Shown here: positions 44,776 to 53,157 of the stretch, piece after piece
How the letters are laid out: the number at the start of each line of letters is the position of its first letter
How positions within the stretch are numbered: the first letter of the stretch is position 1
From: an uncultured Sutterella sp.
Lineage (GTDB): Bacteria > Pseudomonadota > Gammaproteobacteria > Burkholderiales > Burkholderiaceae_F
Direction of reading: 5' to 3'
DNA: 64,000 bases
Assembly: GCA_958347955.1 (NCBI GenBank)
Contig: CATVXH010000002.1
Location: 124,001 to 188,000 of the forward strand
Made by a program: the position numbers and the translations under genes
Notes under the pieces: model-generated
Databases searched by the model: none
The model's input: the letters and a program-made list of their open reading frames with translations, nothing else
What the model was told of the DNA's origin: nothing

Positions 44776-45576
44776 ATGCGAAAAATTCGTCGTTCTCCTC
44801 GAGCTAACATCAAGGAACGCATTAAAGAAGCGCGCGCCCGCAGCATTTATCTTTTGCCGAACTCTTTCACAATGGGTTCGCTCATTTGCGCCTTTTGGGG
44901 TGTCACGCAAGCCATGGCAGGTAATTTCGGTGTGGCCGCGGCAACGATTTTCATTTCCATGCTGTTGGACGGCATGGATGGTCGTGTGGCGCGTTTGACG
45001 CACACGCAAAGTAGTTTCGGTGAACAGTTTGACTCCATCGCCGATATGACCGCCTTTGGTGTTTGTCCGGCTTTGATCGCCTACGAGTTCGCCTTAAAAG
45101 ATTTCGGCGGCTTGGGTTGGGCGGCAGCCTTTATTTTCTGCGCAGGCGCCGGTGTCCGTTTGGCCCGCTTTAACGCCAATATCGGTTTTATTGACAAGGG
45201 CTTTTTCCAGGGCTTGGCTAGCCCCGCCGGAGCCGCTTTGGTGATGGGTTTTGTATGGCTGGCCGTGGCCGGACAACTCAACCCGACGCTCACACAATAC
45301 GTGCCCAATATCACGGCCGTGTTGTGCATTTATGCCGGCGTCACCATGGTGTCCAATGCGCCTTTCTTCAGCGGTAAGAATATTGGCTTTGTGCGCACGA
45401 TTCCGTTTTGGGTGGTGCTGGTGGCGGCGCTCGCTTTCATTTGCTTCTCCAGCAATCCGTCACTGTCGGCCTTTATCGTTTTCTGCTGCTACGCTGTAAG
45501 CGGCTATGTCTATCAGTTTTATCTCTGGGTTCGCGGTATGCCCAATCCCGTGCGTCCCGTCAGAGATGAGGCGTAA
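44776..45576 (+). CDS. pssA: CDP-diacylglycerol--serine O-phosphatidyltransferase
   Basis: Makes phosphatidylserine from CDP-diacylglycerol and serine. 266 residues, integral membrane. The CDP-alcohol phosphotransferase motif is complete: DGMDGRVARL then SSFGEQFDSIADMTAFG (four Asp, Gly and Arg in the D-G-x2-A-R-x8-G-x3-D-x3-D pattern). A basic N-terminal tail precedes LLPNSFTMGSLICAFWG. Paired with psd upstream, as in many Burkholderiales. A strong terminator follows. Confidence 0.94.
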   Translation: MRKIRRSPRANIKERIKEARARSIYLLPNSFTMGSLICAFWGVTQAMAGNFGVAAATIFISMLLDGMDGRVARLTHTQSSFGEQFDSIADMTAFGVCPALIAYEFALKDFGGLGWAAAFIFCAGAGVRLARFNANIGFIDKGFFQGLASPAGAALVMGFVWLAVAGQLNPTLTQYVPNITAVLCIYAGVTMVSNAPFFSGKNIGFVRTIPFWVVLVAALAFICFSSNPSLSAFIVFCCYAVSGYVYQFYLWVRGMPNPVRPVRDEA

Positions 45577-45591
45577 TAATTTCTGATCGAT

Positions 45592-45627
45592 AGGGGATGG
45601 TTCGTTTTCCGAACTGTCCCCTTTTTT
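45592..45627 (+). terminator. Rho-independent terminator after pssA
   Basis: Arms AGGGGATGGTTCG and CGAACTGTCCCCT pair over 13 positions with two G-U wobbles around a TTTTC loop, then a run of T. It ends 14 bases before the next gene's start codon. Confidence 0.8.
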
Positions 45628-45640
45628 AATAGGGTGAAAA

Positions 45641-46336
45641 ATGTCGTTTCTGTTTGCTCCGGCTCCAATGGCAGTTTTGCCGATTGATGGAGAGCCGAAT
45701 TTGTATTTTCCGATCCACCGTATTTATGGGGTTGCCCGTAATTACGCGGCTGTGAACGCCGCTTTGGGGGAAAAGACTCCGCCGAGTCTTTTTCTGAAAC
45801 CTGCCGATGCGGCTGTGTATGCACCCGAAGGGAAAACGCTGGAATTGGACTTTCCGTGTGCAACCGAGGATTTGCAGCATGAAATTGAGCTCGTGGTGGC
45901 TATCGGCAAGGCCGGTCGCAATATCGCGGTTGAAGAGGCTATGGACTATGTTTGGGGGTATGCGGCAGGTTTAGATTTGACTCGCCGCGACTTGCAACGG
46001 GCTAGCAGCGCCAAGGGGCAACCTTGGGCCACGGCAAAAGCCTTTGATGAATCAGCGCCCATGACGGCGCTCAAGCCTGCCTCACGAACTCCTGATAACG
46101 AACCGATGAAGGTTTGGTTGTATGTCAATAACGAAAAGCGTCAGGAAGGAACAACCGCGGAGATGATTTTGAATGTGCATGAAATCATCAGCTACATCTC
46201 GACGCTTTACGAATTAAAGCCCGGAGACCTGATCATGACGGGAACCCCTGCCGGAATCGGAACGATTCATCCGGGAGATGTGCTCGAAGGGGGCGTGCAG
46301 GGAGTCGGTGTTCTGAAGGTTAAATTTAAGGAGTAG
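45641..46336 (+). CDS. Fumarylacetoacetate hydrolase family protein
   Basis: A 231-residue FAH-fold enzyme, possibly an acylpyruvase, oxaloacetate tautomerase/decarboxylase or similar hydrolase. Core features: IYGVARNYAAVNAALGEK, LFLKPADAAV, metal-binding HEIELVVAIGK (two Glu) and GYAAGLDLTRRDLQ (Asp), and the end motif GDLIMTGTPAGIG. Specificity cannot be deduced. A rhodanese-like gene starts 4 bases after the stop, so the two are likely one unit. Confidence 0.88.
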   Translation: MSFLFAPAPMAVLPIDGEPNLYFPIHRIYGVARNYAAVNAALGEKTPPSLFLKPADAAVYAPEGKTLELDFPCATEDLQHEIELVVAIGKAGRNIAVEEAMDYVWGYAAGLDLTRRDLQRASSAKGQPWATAKAFDESAPMTALKPASRTPDNEPMKVWLYVNNEKRQEGTTAEMILNVHEIISYISTLYELKPGDLIMTGTPAGIGTIHPGDVLEGGVQGVGVLKVKFKE

Positions 46337-46340
46337 TGTC

Positions 46341-46652
46341 ATGGCCATAACCGCTCAGGAAGGCAAAAAGATGATGGAGCAGTTGGGCGACCGAGTGCTG
46401 ATTTTGGACGTCCGACATGAACATGAGTACGAATCGGGACATATACCCGGAGCGGTATTGTTGGATAACGATGATATCGAAGAGGGGGTGAGACCGGCAT
46501 CGTTGCCGGAAGATCTCGATCATCCGATTTTAATTTATTGCCGATCCGGCGTTCGCAGCCACTATGCGATGCTGAAACTTCAGGCCGCGGGTTATACGCA
46601 CGTGTACGATATGGGCGGTATTCTGGATTGGCCTTACGAGGTAGTGAAATAA
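46341..46652 (+). CDS. Single-domain rhodanese-like protein
   Basis: A 103-residue sulfurtransferase-type domain. The active-site loop is YCRSGVRS with the catalytic Cys67; LILDVRHEHEYESGHIPGAVLL is the CH2-type N-terminal signature. Such proteins carry persulfide sulfur, but partners vary. No signal peptide, so cytoplasmic. Probably cotranscribed with the FAH-family gene. Confidence 0.88.
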   Translation: MAITAQEGKKMMEQLGDRVLILDVRHEHEYESGHIPGAVLLDNDDIEEGVRPASLPEDLDHPILIYCRSGVRSHYAMLKLQAAGYTHVYDMGGILDWPYEVVK

Positions 46653-46676
46653 GAGATTTTGCAACAACAAAGAAGA

Positions 46677-46706
46677 ACGGGGTTGATTCGTTGGAACCAA
46701 CCCCGT
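46677..46706 (-). terminator. Hairpin between convergent rhodanese and rpsT genes
   Basis: ACGGGGTTG and CAACCCCGT form a 9-bp stem. Reading the minus strand, a TCTTCTTT stretch follows, fitting termination of rpsT; on the plus strand AAAAATTT follows, so it may also serve the rhodanese unit. Confidence 0.6.
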
Positions 46707-46734
46707 AAAAATTTAAGTCTTTAAAACTTAAAAA

Positions 46735-46998
46735 TTAAGCCATCGCCTTGATAGCGGCAGCCAAGCGGCTCTTATGACGAGCGGCTGCGTTCTTGTGCAA
46801 AACGCTCTTGCCGGCCATCGTGTCGATGATCTTTTGAGCCTTCACGAAAGCGTCGGAGGCGGCAGCCTTGTCGCCGGCGACAATCAACTTACGCACGGCC
46901 TTGATGGCGGTGCGGTATTGAGAACGTTGAGCAGAAAGGTGCTGGTTGCGCGCAACGGCTTGACGGGCGCGCTTACGAGCTTGTTTGGTATTAGCCAT
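46735..46998 (-). CDS. rpsT: 30S ribosomal protein S20
   Basis: Primary rRNA-binding protein of the small subunit. 87 residues, very basic, beginning ANTKQARKRARQAVARNQH after the Met and ending SVLHKNAAARHKSRLAAAIKAMA, as is typical. Its position divergent from murJ is conserved in betaproteobacteria. The upstream region contains a small hairpin (47029-47047) in the 5' leader, which could be involved in the autogenous control known for S20 in E. coli. Confidence 0.97.
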   Translation of the reverse strand: MANTKQARKRARQAVARNQHLSAQRSQYRTAIKAVRKLIVAGDKAAASDAFVKAQKIIDTMAGKSVLHKNAAARHKSRLAAAIKAMA

Positions 46999-47028
46999 TG
47001 TTAGTTCCTTGCCTTATTTAAAAAGTTA

Positions 47029-47047
47029 CGGCTGTTAATTACAGCCG
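47029..47047 (-). promoter_or_regulatory. Leader hairpin upstream of rpsT
   Basis: Seven-bp stem CGGCTGT/ACAGCCG with a five-base loop, 30 bases before the rpsT start codon. S20 is known to control its own translation in E. coli; a link to this hairpin is inference. Confidence 0.35.
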
Positions 47048-47479
47048 CTTTCAAAGGCATTTAGCATTGAAATACGCTTTCAGCACAAAGTCGGAAGCGG
47101 CTGGTGAATCAGTTCATCCCAATGGATTGGTTACGGTTCTTTCGGGCATAACAATACGTCCACGAAGAACACTCCCTTGGAAAAGTCCCCAAGTTTAGCA
47201 AAAAGTTTAACGGCTAACAAGGTAAGATTCGAAAAAATTAGGTCAATAAGCGATTAAATTTAACTGTTTAACATTCAATGCTCTAAAAGGGTGGCTTAAT
47301 GTTTAAAGTAGTTTGTGTATGAGTGGTCAAGTCAAAATGAACAAATTTAAGACTAGGTACTTTACACCTTGCCGCTACATTCTATCCAAACACCTCAGAG
47401 TCTTGTGCTTTTGAAGCTCCTCAGAGACTCCCAGATTTCGTTTTTGCAATTGCTAATGAGGCTTCGGATGAGTGGCAGG

Positions 47480-47504
47480 TCTCTACATTTAAAAATTGTA
47501 GAGA
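47480..47504. promoter_or_regulatory. Dyad upstream of murJ
   Basis: TCTCTACA and TGTAGAGA are exact reverse complements around a nine-base AT loop. The right side (ATTGTAGAGATTG) recurs exactly at 19745-19757, before the six-gene operon. Could be an operator or leader structure. Confidence 0.4.
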
Positions 47505-47541
47505 TTGATAAAATTTCCTAAAAATTTTTGGGGTTTAAGCA

Positions 47542-49092
47542 ATGAGTTTAATTAAGGCCGCGGCCACGGTTTCTTCGCTGACACTTTTGTCCCGTATCAC
47601 GGGTGTTGTGCGTGACATGTTGATAGCGCGTTATTTCGGTTCTAGCGCGGCTACGGATGCTTTTTATGTGGCTTTTCGACTGCCGAACATGCTTCGACGG
47701 CTATTTGCCGAAGGGGCTTTTCAACAAGCTTTCGTTCCAATGCTATCGGACGTTAAAGCCACCAAAAGCGAAGAGGAAGTTCGCAGTTTTATCGATCGGG
47801 TATTTAGTCTATTGGCGAGCGTTTTGGTTCTAGTGAGCATTTTGGGAGTGCTGATTGCGCCGGTTCTTGTCTGGTTGATAGCGGGCGGTTTGGCGGAAAA
47901 TCCCGAGGGGTTTGATCTCGCCACCGAAATGACCCGTTGGATGTTCCCTTATATTTTCTTCATGAGCCTCGTGGCCATGAGCGCGGGCGTTCTAAACACA
48001 TGGAAGCATTTTGCCATTCCCGCCTTTACCCCGGTTCTTCTCAACTTATCTTTCATCGCATTTACGTTATTTTTGACGCCTCACTTGCAAGAGCCGATTT
48101 TTGCCTTGGCCGCCGCGGTGATTGTGGGTGGCGTTTTACAGTTGGTCATTCAAATTCCGTCATTGAAAAAATTAGGAGTTTTGCCTCACCCGGTGAGTCC
48201 TCTAAAGGCACTTAAAGACTCGGCGGTCATTCGGGTCATGAAGCTGATGATTCCGGCGCTCTTTGGGGTAGGGGTGGCTCAGCTTTCGCTGTTGATCAAC
48301 ACGAATATTGCTTCTCGTTTGGGAACCGGTTCTGTGACGTGGTTGTCATTTGCCGACCGCTTGATGGAATTTCCTACGGCTCTCTTAGGAGTGGCGTTGG
48401 GTTCGGTTCTATTGCCAAGTCTTTCAGCCTCTTTCGCCAAAAATGACCTCGTCCGTTACAACGCCCTTTTGGACAACGGTTTGCGACTTGTTGTGTTGTT
48501 GGCAATTCCGGCGGCGGCAGGTTTAGGTTTGATGGCCGAAGCTTTAGTGGCGTTTCTATATCAGGGCAAAAACTTTTTGGTGTTTGATGTTCACCAAACG
48601 AGTTTGGCGGTGATGGGCTACTCATTCGGTTTGTTGGGACTGATTGCCATCAAAATTTTGGCCCCTGCTTTTTACGCCAGAAAAGACATTCGCACGCCCG
48701 TTAAGGTGGCGGCTGTAAGCCTTGTGTGTGTTCAGCTTTGCAATATTGTTTTTGTGCCGCTATTTGCCCACGCGGGCCTGGCGCTTTCAGTGGGGGTGGG
48801 TAGCTGCGTCAACGCGGCAACGCTTTTGGTGATTCTCATCCGTCGCGGACAATATCGGCCGATCGCCGGTTGGGGCGCCTGGTTCGCGCGCATTATTGTC
48901 GCCACTTTGGCGATGTCGGCGGCAATTATTTTTCTGCAACAGGGCGTGGACTGGGCCGGCATGCAAAGCGAGTGGCTCAAACGCGCCGGACTTGTGTTGC
49001 TTTACATTGTCGCCGCTTTAATCGTTTACTTTGGTTTACTGGTAGCGATGGGGTTAAGACCCCGTCACTTGAAGCCCCGCTACGACATTTGA
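47542..49092 (+). CDS. murJ: Lipid II flippase MurJ
   Basis: Flips the peptidoglycan precursor lipid II across the inner membrane. 516 residues with about 14 helices, as in MurJ/MviN. Conserved parts: TLLSRITGVVRDMLIARYFG at the start, AFRLPNMLRRLFAEGAFQQAFVP (substrate-cavity arginines), and FADRLMEFPTALLGVALGSVLLP. Its 3' end overlaps a small opposite-strand gene by 13 bases. Located divergent from rpsT. Confidence 0.96.
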   Translation: MSLIKAAATVSSLTLLSRITGVVRDMLIARYFGSSAATDAFYVAFRLPNMLRRLFAEGAFQQAFVPMLSDVKATKSEEEVRSFIDRVFSLLASVLVLVSILGVLIAPVLVWLIAGGLAENPEGFDLATEMTRWMFPYIFFMSLVAMSAGVLNTWKHFAIPAFTPVLLNLSFIAFTLFLTPHLQEPIFALAAAVIVGGVLQLVIQIPSLKKLGVLPHPVSPLKALKDSAVIRVMKLMIPALFGVGVAQLSLLINTNIASRLGTGSVTWLSFADRLMEFPTALLGVALGSVLLPSLSASFAKNDLVRYNALLDNGLRLVVLLAIPAAAGLGLMAEALVAFLYQGKNFLVFDVHQTSLAVMGYSFGLLGLIAIKILAPAFYARKDIRTPVKVAAVSLVCVQLCNIVFVPLFAHAGLALSVGVGSCVNAATLLVILIRRGQYRPIAGWGAWFARIIVATLAMSAAIIFLQQGVDWAGMQSEWLKRAGLVLLYIVAALIVYFGLLVAMGLRPRHLKPRYDI

Positions 49093-49349
49093 GAAAGATC
49101 GTTTTCCCGATCAAAAGGCATGCATTCGGGCCACTGAATCAATTGATTGTGGTCCGTGGTGTCGATGGCCGAGGGGCCTGTTTGAGCGGTATTGACGGCA
49201 AAGTTAAGTTTGGCGTAAACGTTTGCCAAATCATCAAGCATAACTTCCTCGGGATCCAGCCGTTCATCCTCCAGTCTCTGGACAGTGTCGGCAAGTGTTT
49301 CGAGAGCGTCGCTTAGCGCATCGATGAGCCATTGGCGGTCTACAGACAT
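49080..49349 (-). CDS. Small hypothetical acidic protein
   Basis: An 89-residue protein I do not recognise. It is strongly acidic, with a helical N-terminal half (ALSDALETLADTVQRLEDER) and a region rich in Asp/Asn/Gln. No signal peptide or membrane segment. Codon use looks like a real gene, and it ends 13 bases inside the convergent murJ 3' end. Might be a clade-specific cytoplasmic protein; no function can be assigned. Confidence 0.6.
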   Translation of the reverse strand: MSVDRQWLIDALSDALETLADTVQRLEDERLDPEEVMLDDLANVYAKLNFAVNTAQTGPSAIDTTDHNQLIQWPECMPFDRENDLSQMS

Positions 49350-49520
49350 TTTTTCGTTCCTAATCGTTAAAAATCCCCAAAAAACAATGGGACCTCTTTA
49401 AAATGCGACAAGTATACGTGAATCATTATCAGCAATGATTCAACGCTATGACGGATTTAGAGATACGCCTGTCGCGATGGGCTAATAAGACAAATTAACG
49501 ACAGGCTCGGGGGCCATGAT

Positions 49521-51302
49521 ATGAAGAGTTTTTCCAAAAAGAGTTTGGTGTTGGGTGTGATGCTGGCAATCGGCGCTACAGCGCAAGCAGCCTACCTCGG
49601 ACAACTGCAAGTCACCAGCCAAGCCGGTCAGAATTTCCAGGCGACATTTTTAGTGCACGATGTTTCACCCAGCGGGACTTCGCTTACCGCCCGTTTGGCT
49701 CCCGCTGAAACCTACGCCAAGTACGGCATCGCGATGCCGCAAACCGCCAAGGGACTTAATTTGGCTTTGATCAGCAAGTCGCCCCTGACGCTTCGCATCA
49801 CCGCCAATCGCCCCGCGGTTGAGCGCGCCTTCCCGCTTTTAGTGGAATTAAACGAAGGCGGTCGGGTGACGGTGCGCCAATACAACATTCATATCGGCGC
49901 CACGGGGTCGGTGGAACCGGTTGAAGTGGTGGCAATGGGAAGCGCGGTCGCCACGCAAGCGCAACCTGCAACGCCTCCTAAGGCCACAGAGAAACCCGCT
50001 GTCCGAGAGGCCAAGCCCGTTTCTCAAGAAGCCATGACGCCGCTAGAGCGCATGCAGGCAAAAAATTACGATTTAAGCAAACCTGTTTTAATCGAGGCAG
50101 GTTATACGCCCTGGTCTTTAGGTGTTCTTTATCAAAAGCGCTATCCCAACGCGAGTGTCAATCAGGTGCTTGTGGCTTTGGCGATTCAAAATCCTGAAGC
50201 TTTCCCTGCCGGTAACGTCAGACAATTAAAGGCGGGGGCCAAGGTCACCGCGCCGTCGGCCTCATTGGTTGAGTCTATCGATGCGCAGACCGCCAGAGAA
50301 ATTGTTCAAAAGGGACTTAACATTGAAGAGGTGGCTCAGCGCCCCGCGCCGATTGAAAAGCCGAAAGCTAAGAAGTCTGCCGCAAGCGTGAAACCTGCGC
50401 CGATTAAGGAAGTTAAGGAAAGCAAGGAAGTCAAGGAAGCACCGGTTGTTGAGGAAGTTGTGCCTCCGCCTGCTGCGCCTACGACTCCGGCAGTGGCAAC
50501 GACTCCTAAGGCGCCTCAAGGTGATTTGACACCGGCTGATAAGGCCGCGGAGCCTGACTCTTCTGAAGCGCCGGCTGCCGTTGAGCCGCCGCCCGAACCT
50601 GTCGCTCCCAATGACGCGACTGTGACGGAGCAAGAGCCTTCGCCTCAAGATGCGATGCCAACTTTGGAAATCATGACAGAAGAGCAGGCGCCTGTTGAAG
50701 AGGAATCTTCTTCATGGTTCTGGTACCTGTTGATTGTGTTGATGTTGGGTGCTGCCGGATTTATTTATTGGCGCACAAAGCAGGGCCGTTACGTTGATTT
50801 TCAGTCCTTTAAAAAAGTGATGAATAAGGGTCGCGCCCCTGTGCGTGAAGAACCCGTGGTTCGTCAAGCGCCAAGAAGCCAACAAGCGCCGCAACCCAGC
50901 GTGGCGCGGCCGGTTGAAACGATCAATCATGCGCCTCGCCGTGAAGAGCCCCGCGCGGCCGTGCAGCCTGCTCCCGTCAAGCCCGCGCCGACGGTCGCCG
51001 CTCCTCAGGAACCGATCAAACCGGCTCAACCGGCGCCGTCAGCCAATGTTTTTGACTTGGTTGCCGATGATGAGCCTGTTGAGGTTAAGCCCGCGGCGGT
51101 GAAGGCGCCCGAGCAGCCCAAAGCCCAGCCTTCCGTTGATGATCATGGAATGAAGGATTCGCTCGATATGGCACGCTCCTTTATTTCGATCGGCGCGAAG
51201 AATGAGGCGATCGCTTTGCTTCAGGAAGTTTTGCAAAAGGGAAGCTCCGCCGACAAGGCTCAAGCGGAAGCCCTTTTAAAGCAAATTCATGAGCGCGGCT
51301 AA
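49521..51302 (+). CDS. fimV: FimV/HubP-family polar landmark protein
   Basis: A 593-residue inner-membrane protein that organises the cell pole and supports type IV pili or peptidoglycan-linked functions. Signal peptide (residues 1-23), the FimV N-terminal domain (AAYLGQLQVTSQAGQNFQAT), a region like the FimV LysM-containing part (LIEAGYTPWSLGVLYQKRYP), a long Pro/Ala/Lys-rich linker, one TM helix near residue 396 (WFWYLLIVLMLGAAGFIYW), a second disordered linker, and the conserved C-terminal TPR-like tail (SLDMARSFISIGAKNEAIAL). Smaller than pseudomonad FimV (over 900). Its stop overlaps the truA start by one base. Confidence 0.9.
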   Translation: MKSFSKKSLVLGVMLAIGATAQAAYLGQLQVTSQAGQNFQATFLVHDVSPSGTSLTARLAPAETYAKYGIAMPQTAKGLNLALISKSPLTLRITANRPAVERAFPLLVELNEGGRVTVRQYNIHIGATGSVEPVEVVAMGSAVATQAQPATPPKATEKPAVREAKPVSQEAMTPLERMQAKNYDLSKPVLIEAGYTPWSLGVLYQKRYPNASVNQVLVALAIQNPEAFPAGNVRQLKAGAKVTAPSASLVESIDAQTAREIVQKGLNIEEVAQRPAPIEKPKAKKSAASVKPAPIKEVKESKEVKEAPVVEEVVPPPAAPTTPAVATTPKAPQGDLTPADKAAEPDSSEAPAAVEPPPEPVAPNDATVTEQEPSPQDAMPTLEIMTEEQAPVEEESSSWFWYLLIVLMLGAAGFIYWRTKQGRYVDFQSFKKVMNKGRAPVREEPVVRQAPRSQQAPQPSVARPVETINHAPRREEPRAAVQPAPVKPAPTVAAPQEPIKPAQPAPSANVFDLVADDEPVEVKPAAVKAPEQPKAQPSVDDHGMKDSLDMARSFISIGAKNEAIALLQEVLQKGSSADKAQAEALLKQIHERG

Positions 51303-52126
51303 TGAGGGTAGCTTTAGGCGTTCAATATAACGGTTCGGCATTTTGCGGTTGGCAAACCCAGCCCAAAGTGCCGAATGTCCAGGACACATTGGAATCGGCA
51401 CTGAAAGCGTTTGCGACAGTGCCGATTTCGACTGTTTGTGCCGGACGTACTGACACTGGAGTTCATGCCACGCATCAGGTGGTTGACTTCGAAGCGCCCG
51501 TTTCCCGTCCGATGACCGCTTGGGTGCGTGGGGTCAATACGTTTCTGCCGCCCTCCGTCGCTGTCCGTTGGGCCTATGAAGTGCCCGAGGATTTTTCCGC
51601 GCGCTTTAGTGCCACTGAGCGCACCTATGAATATTGGCTTTTAAATGATCCTGTTCGCTCACCCTTGACGGAAGGTTTGGTGGGGTGGGTCTTTCGGCCT
51701 TGCGATGAAGATAAAATGCAGCGGGCCGCTCAATACCTTCTCGGTGAGCATGATTTCACGAGTTTCAGGGCCTCTGAGTGCCAAGCTAAGAGTCCGATTC
51801 GCACGATTCATGAAGTGACGGTTAAACGTTCAGGCAAAATGATCGGCATTCGTTTCAGAGCCAACGCTTTTTTGCACCATATGGTGCGCAACATTGTCGG
51901 CAGCCTTGTGTACGTCGGCACCGGCCGAGAAAGCGTGCAGTGGTTTAAGGAAGTGCTTGAGGCATGTGATCGGACAATAGCCGCGCCCACTTTTGCCGCA
52001 GGCGGTCTTTATCTTGTAGGAGTCCGCTATCCCGAATTATCCTATTTGCCATCTTATAGCCCTGCTCCTTGGTTATTTGATGTTCAGCCGACCGTCTCAA
52101 ATAAAATAACCGAAATTGGGCATTAG
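51302..52126 (+). CDS. truA: tRNA pseudouridine(38-40) synthase
   Basis: Modifies uridines 38-40 of the tRNA anticodon arm. 274 residues. The catalytic Asp lies in CAGRTDTGVHATHQVVDF near residue 50; FHARFSA-like (FSARFSATERTYEYW) and FLHHMVRNIVGSLVYVGTG complete the family pattern. The ATG overlaps the fimV stop codon. In other Burkholderiales truA is followed by trpF; here accD comes next. Confidence 0.96.
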   Translation: MRVALGVQYNGSAFCGWQTQPKVPNVQDTLESALKAFATVPISTVCAGRTDTGVHATHQVVDFEAPVSRPMTAWVRGVNTFLPPSVAVRWAYEVPEDFSARFSATERTYEYWLLNDPVRSPLTEGLVGWVFRPCDEDKMQRAAQYLLGEHDFTSFRASECQAKSPIRTIHEVTVKRSGKMIGIRFRANAFLHHMVRNIVGSLVYVGTGRESVQWFKEVLEACDRTIAAPTFAAGGLYLVGVRYPELSYLPSYSPAPWLFDVQPTVSNKITEIGH

Positions 52127-52195
52127 AGAAGGCTCGCGAATTTGTTAAAATCCACAATCGTGTAATCGTACAGAATTGTTTTAAAGGACATTTTT

Positions 52196-53077
52196 ATGAG
52201 TTGGATCGATCGGTTGTTGCCTCGCATTCATAAATCGGATACAGAGCATCACGATAAAAAGGAAAGCATGATTCCGGAAGGCCTGTGGACGAAGTGCCCG
52301 AGTTGCGAGCAAGTGCTTTATACCGAGGAATTGCGCGACTCCCTCATGGTTTGCCCCAAGTGTGGGCATCACATGCGTATCGGCGCCCGCGAAAGAGTAG
52401 AAAATTTTCTTGACGCCCAGAATCAAGTCGAAATTACTCAAGAAGTGCAGCCGACTGACCCCTTGAAGTTTGTCGACAGCAAGCCTTATCCGGCGCGTCT
52501 GGCTCAGGCTCAGCAAAAAACCGGCGAAACGGATGCCTTGGTTGTTAAGCGCGGCACGCTTCGCGGTCTGCCCGTGGTGGTGGCGGCTTTTGAGTTTAAC
52601 TTCATGGGCGGCTCCATGGGATCGGTTGTGGGTGAGCGCTTTGTGCGTGGTGTCGCGGAAGCCACGCGCATGAAGTGCCCCTTTATCTGTTTTGCCGCCT
52701 CGGGTGGCGCCCGCATGCAGGAAGGCTTGTTGTCTTTGATGCAAATGGCAAAGACCACAGCGGCCATTGCGGGTTTGGCTCAAGAAAAGCTCCCGTTTAT
52801 TTCGGTGCTTACCGACCCGACGATGGGTGGTGTGTCGGCAAGTTTTGCTTTCATGGGCGATGTGGTGATCGCTGAGCCTAGAGCGCTCATTGGTTTTGCC
52901 GGACCTCGAGTGATTGAGCAGACGGTTCGTGAAAAGTTGCCCGACGGTTTCCAACGTTCAGAATTCTTGTTGAAGAAAGGTGCAATTGATATGATCGTTG
53001 ACCGTCGCGAAATGCGCGCCAATATCGCTGAAATCATGGCTATGCTGATGAGAAAGCGCATTACGGACGCCGAATAA
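52196..53077 (+). CDS. accD: Acetyl-CoA carboxylase carboxyltransferase subunit beta
   Basis: Transfers carboxyl from biotin to acetyl-CoA in the first step of fatty-acid synthesis, with AccA. 293 residues. The N-terminal Cys4 zinc finger is intact (C34, C37, C53, C56). The crotonase-like core shows EFNFMGGSMGSVVGERFVRG, FAASGGARMQEGLLSLMQMAK and TDPTMGGVSASFA. Located between truA and folC, without the trp genes normally in this position. Confidence 0.96.
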   Translation: MSWIDRLLPRIHKSDTEHHDKKESMIPEGLWTKCPSCEQVLYTEELRDSLMVCPKCGHHMRIGARERVENFLDAQNQVEITQEVQPTDPLKFVDSKPYPARLAQAQQKTGETDALVVKRGTLRGLPVVVAAFEFNFMGGSMGSVVGERFVRGVAEATRMKCPFICFAASGGARMQEGLLSLMQMAKTTAAIAGLAQEKLPFISVLTDPTMGGVSASFAFMGDVVIAEPRALIGFAGPRVIEQTVREKLPDGFQRSEFLLKKGAIDMIVDRREMRANIAEIMAMLMRKRITDAE

Positions 53078-53114
53078 GCGTTAAGCTTCAAACAAATTAA
53101 AATAGCGCCGTCAA

Positions 53115-53147
53115 GACCACGCTTTAGTGCGTGGTCGCGTTGTTTTT
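53115..53147 (+). terminator. Terminator-like hairpin between accD and folC
   Basis: GACCACGC and GCGTGGTC form a perfect 8-bp stem with loop TTTAGT, followed by GCGTTGTTTTT. It lies 38 bases after accD and 11 before folC, so folC may still be read by read-through. Confidence 0.5.
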
Positions 53148-53157
53148 GGACTAGGAA

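Larger units (their letters stand above)
46999..47541. other. 543-base divergent leader between rpsT and murJ
   Basis: No coding region is visible. The rpsT side holds the hairpin CGGCTGT/ACAGCCG (47029-47047), which lies in the rpsT leader. The murJ side holds a dyad TCTCTACA/TGTAGAGA (47480-47504) 38 bases before the murJ ATG. The length is unusual for a simple divergent promoter pair; a small RNA or longer leader cannot be excluded. Confidence 0.5.

Noticed and set aside
44455..45009. Minus-strand open frame opposite psd and pssA
   Set aside because: Shadow of two clearly identified genes; no start signal or domain.
47048..47480. Second tRNA or known riboswitch in the rpsT-murJ gap
   Set aside because: No cloverleaf or recognisable riboswitch core could be folded by eye; only simple hairpins are present.
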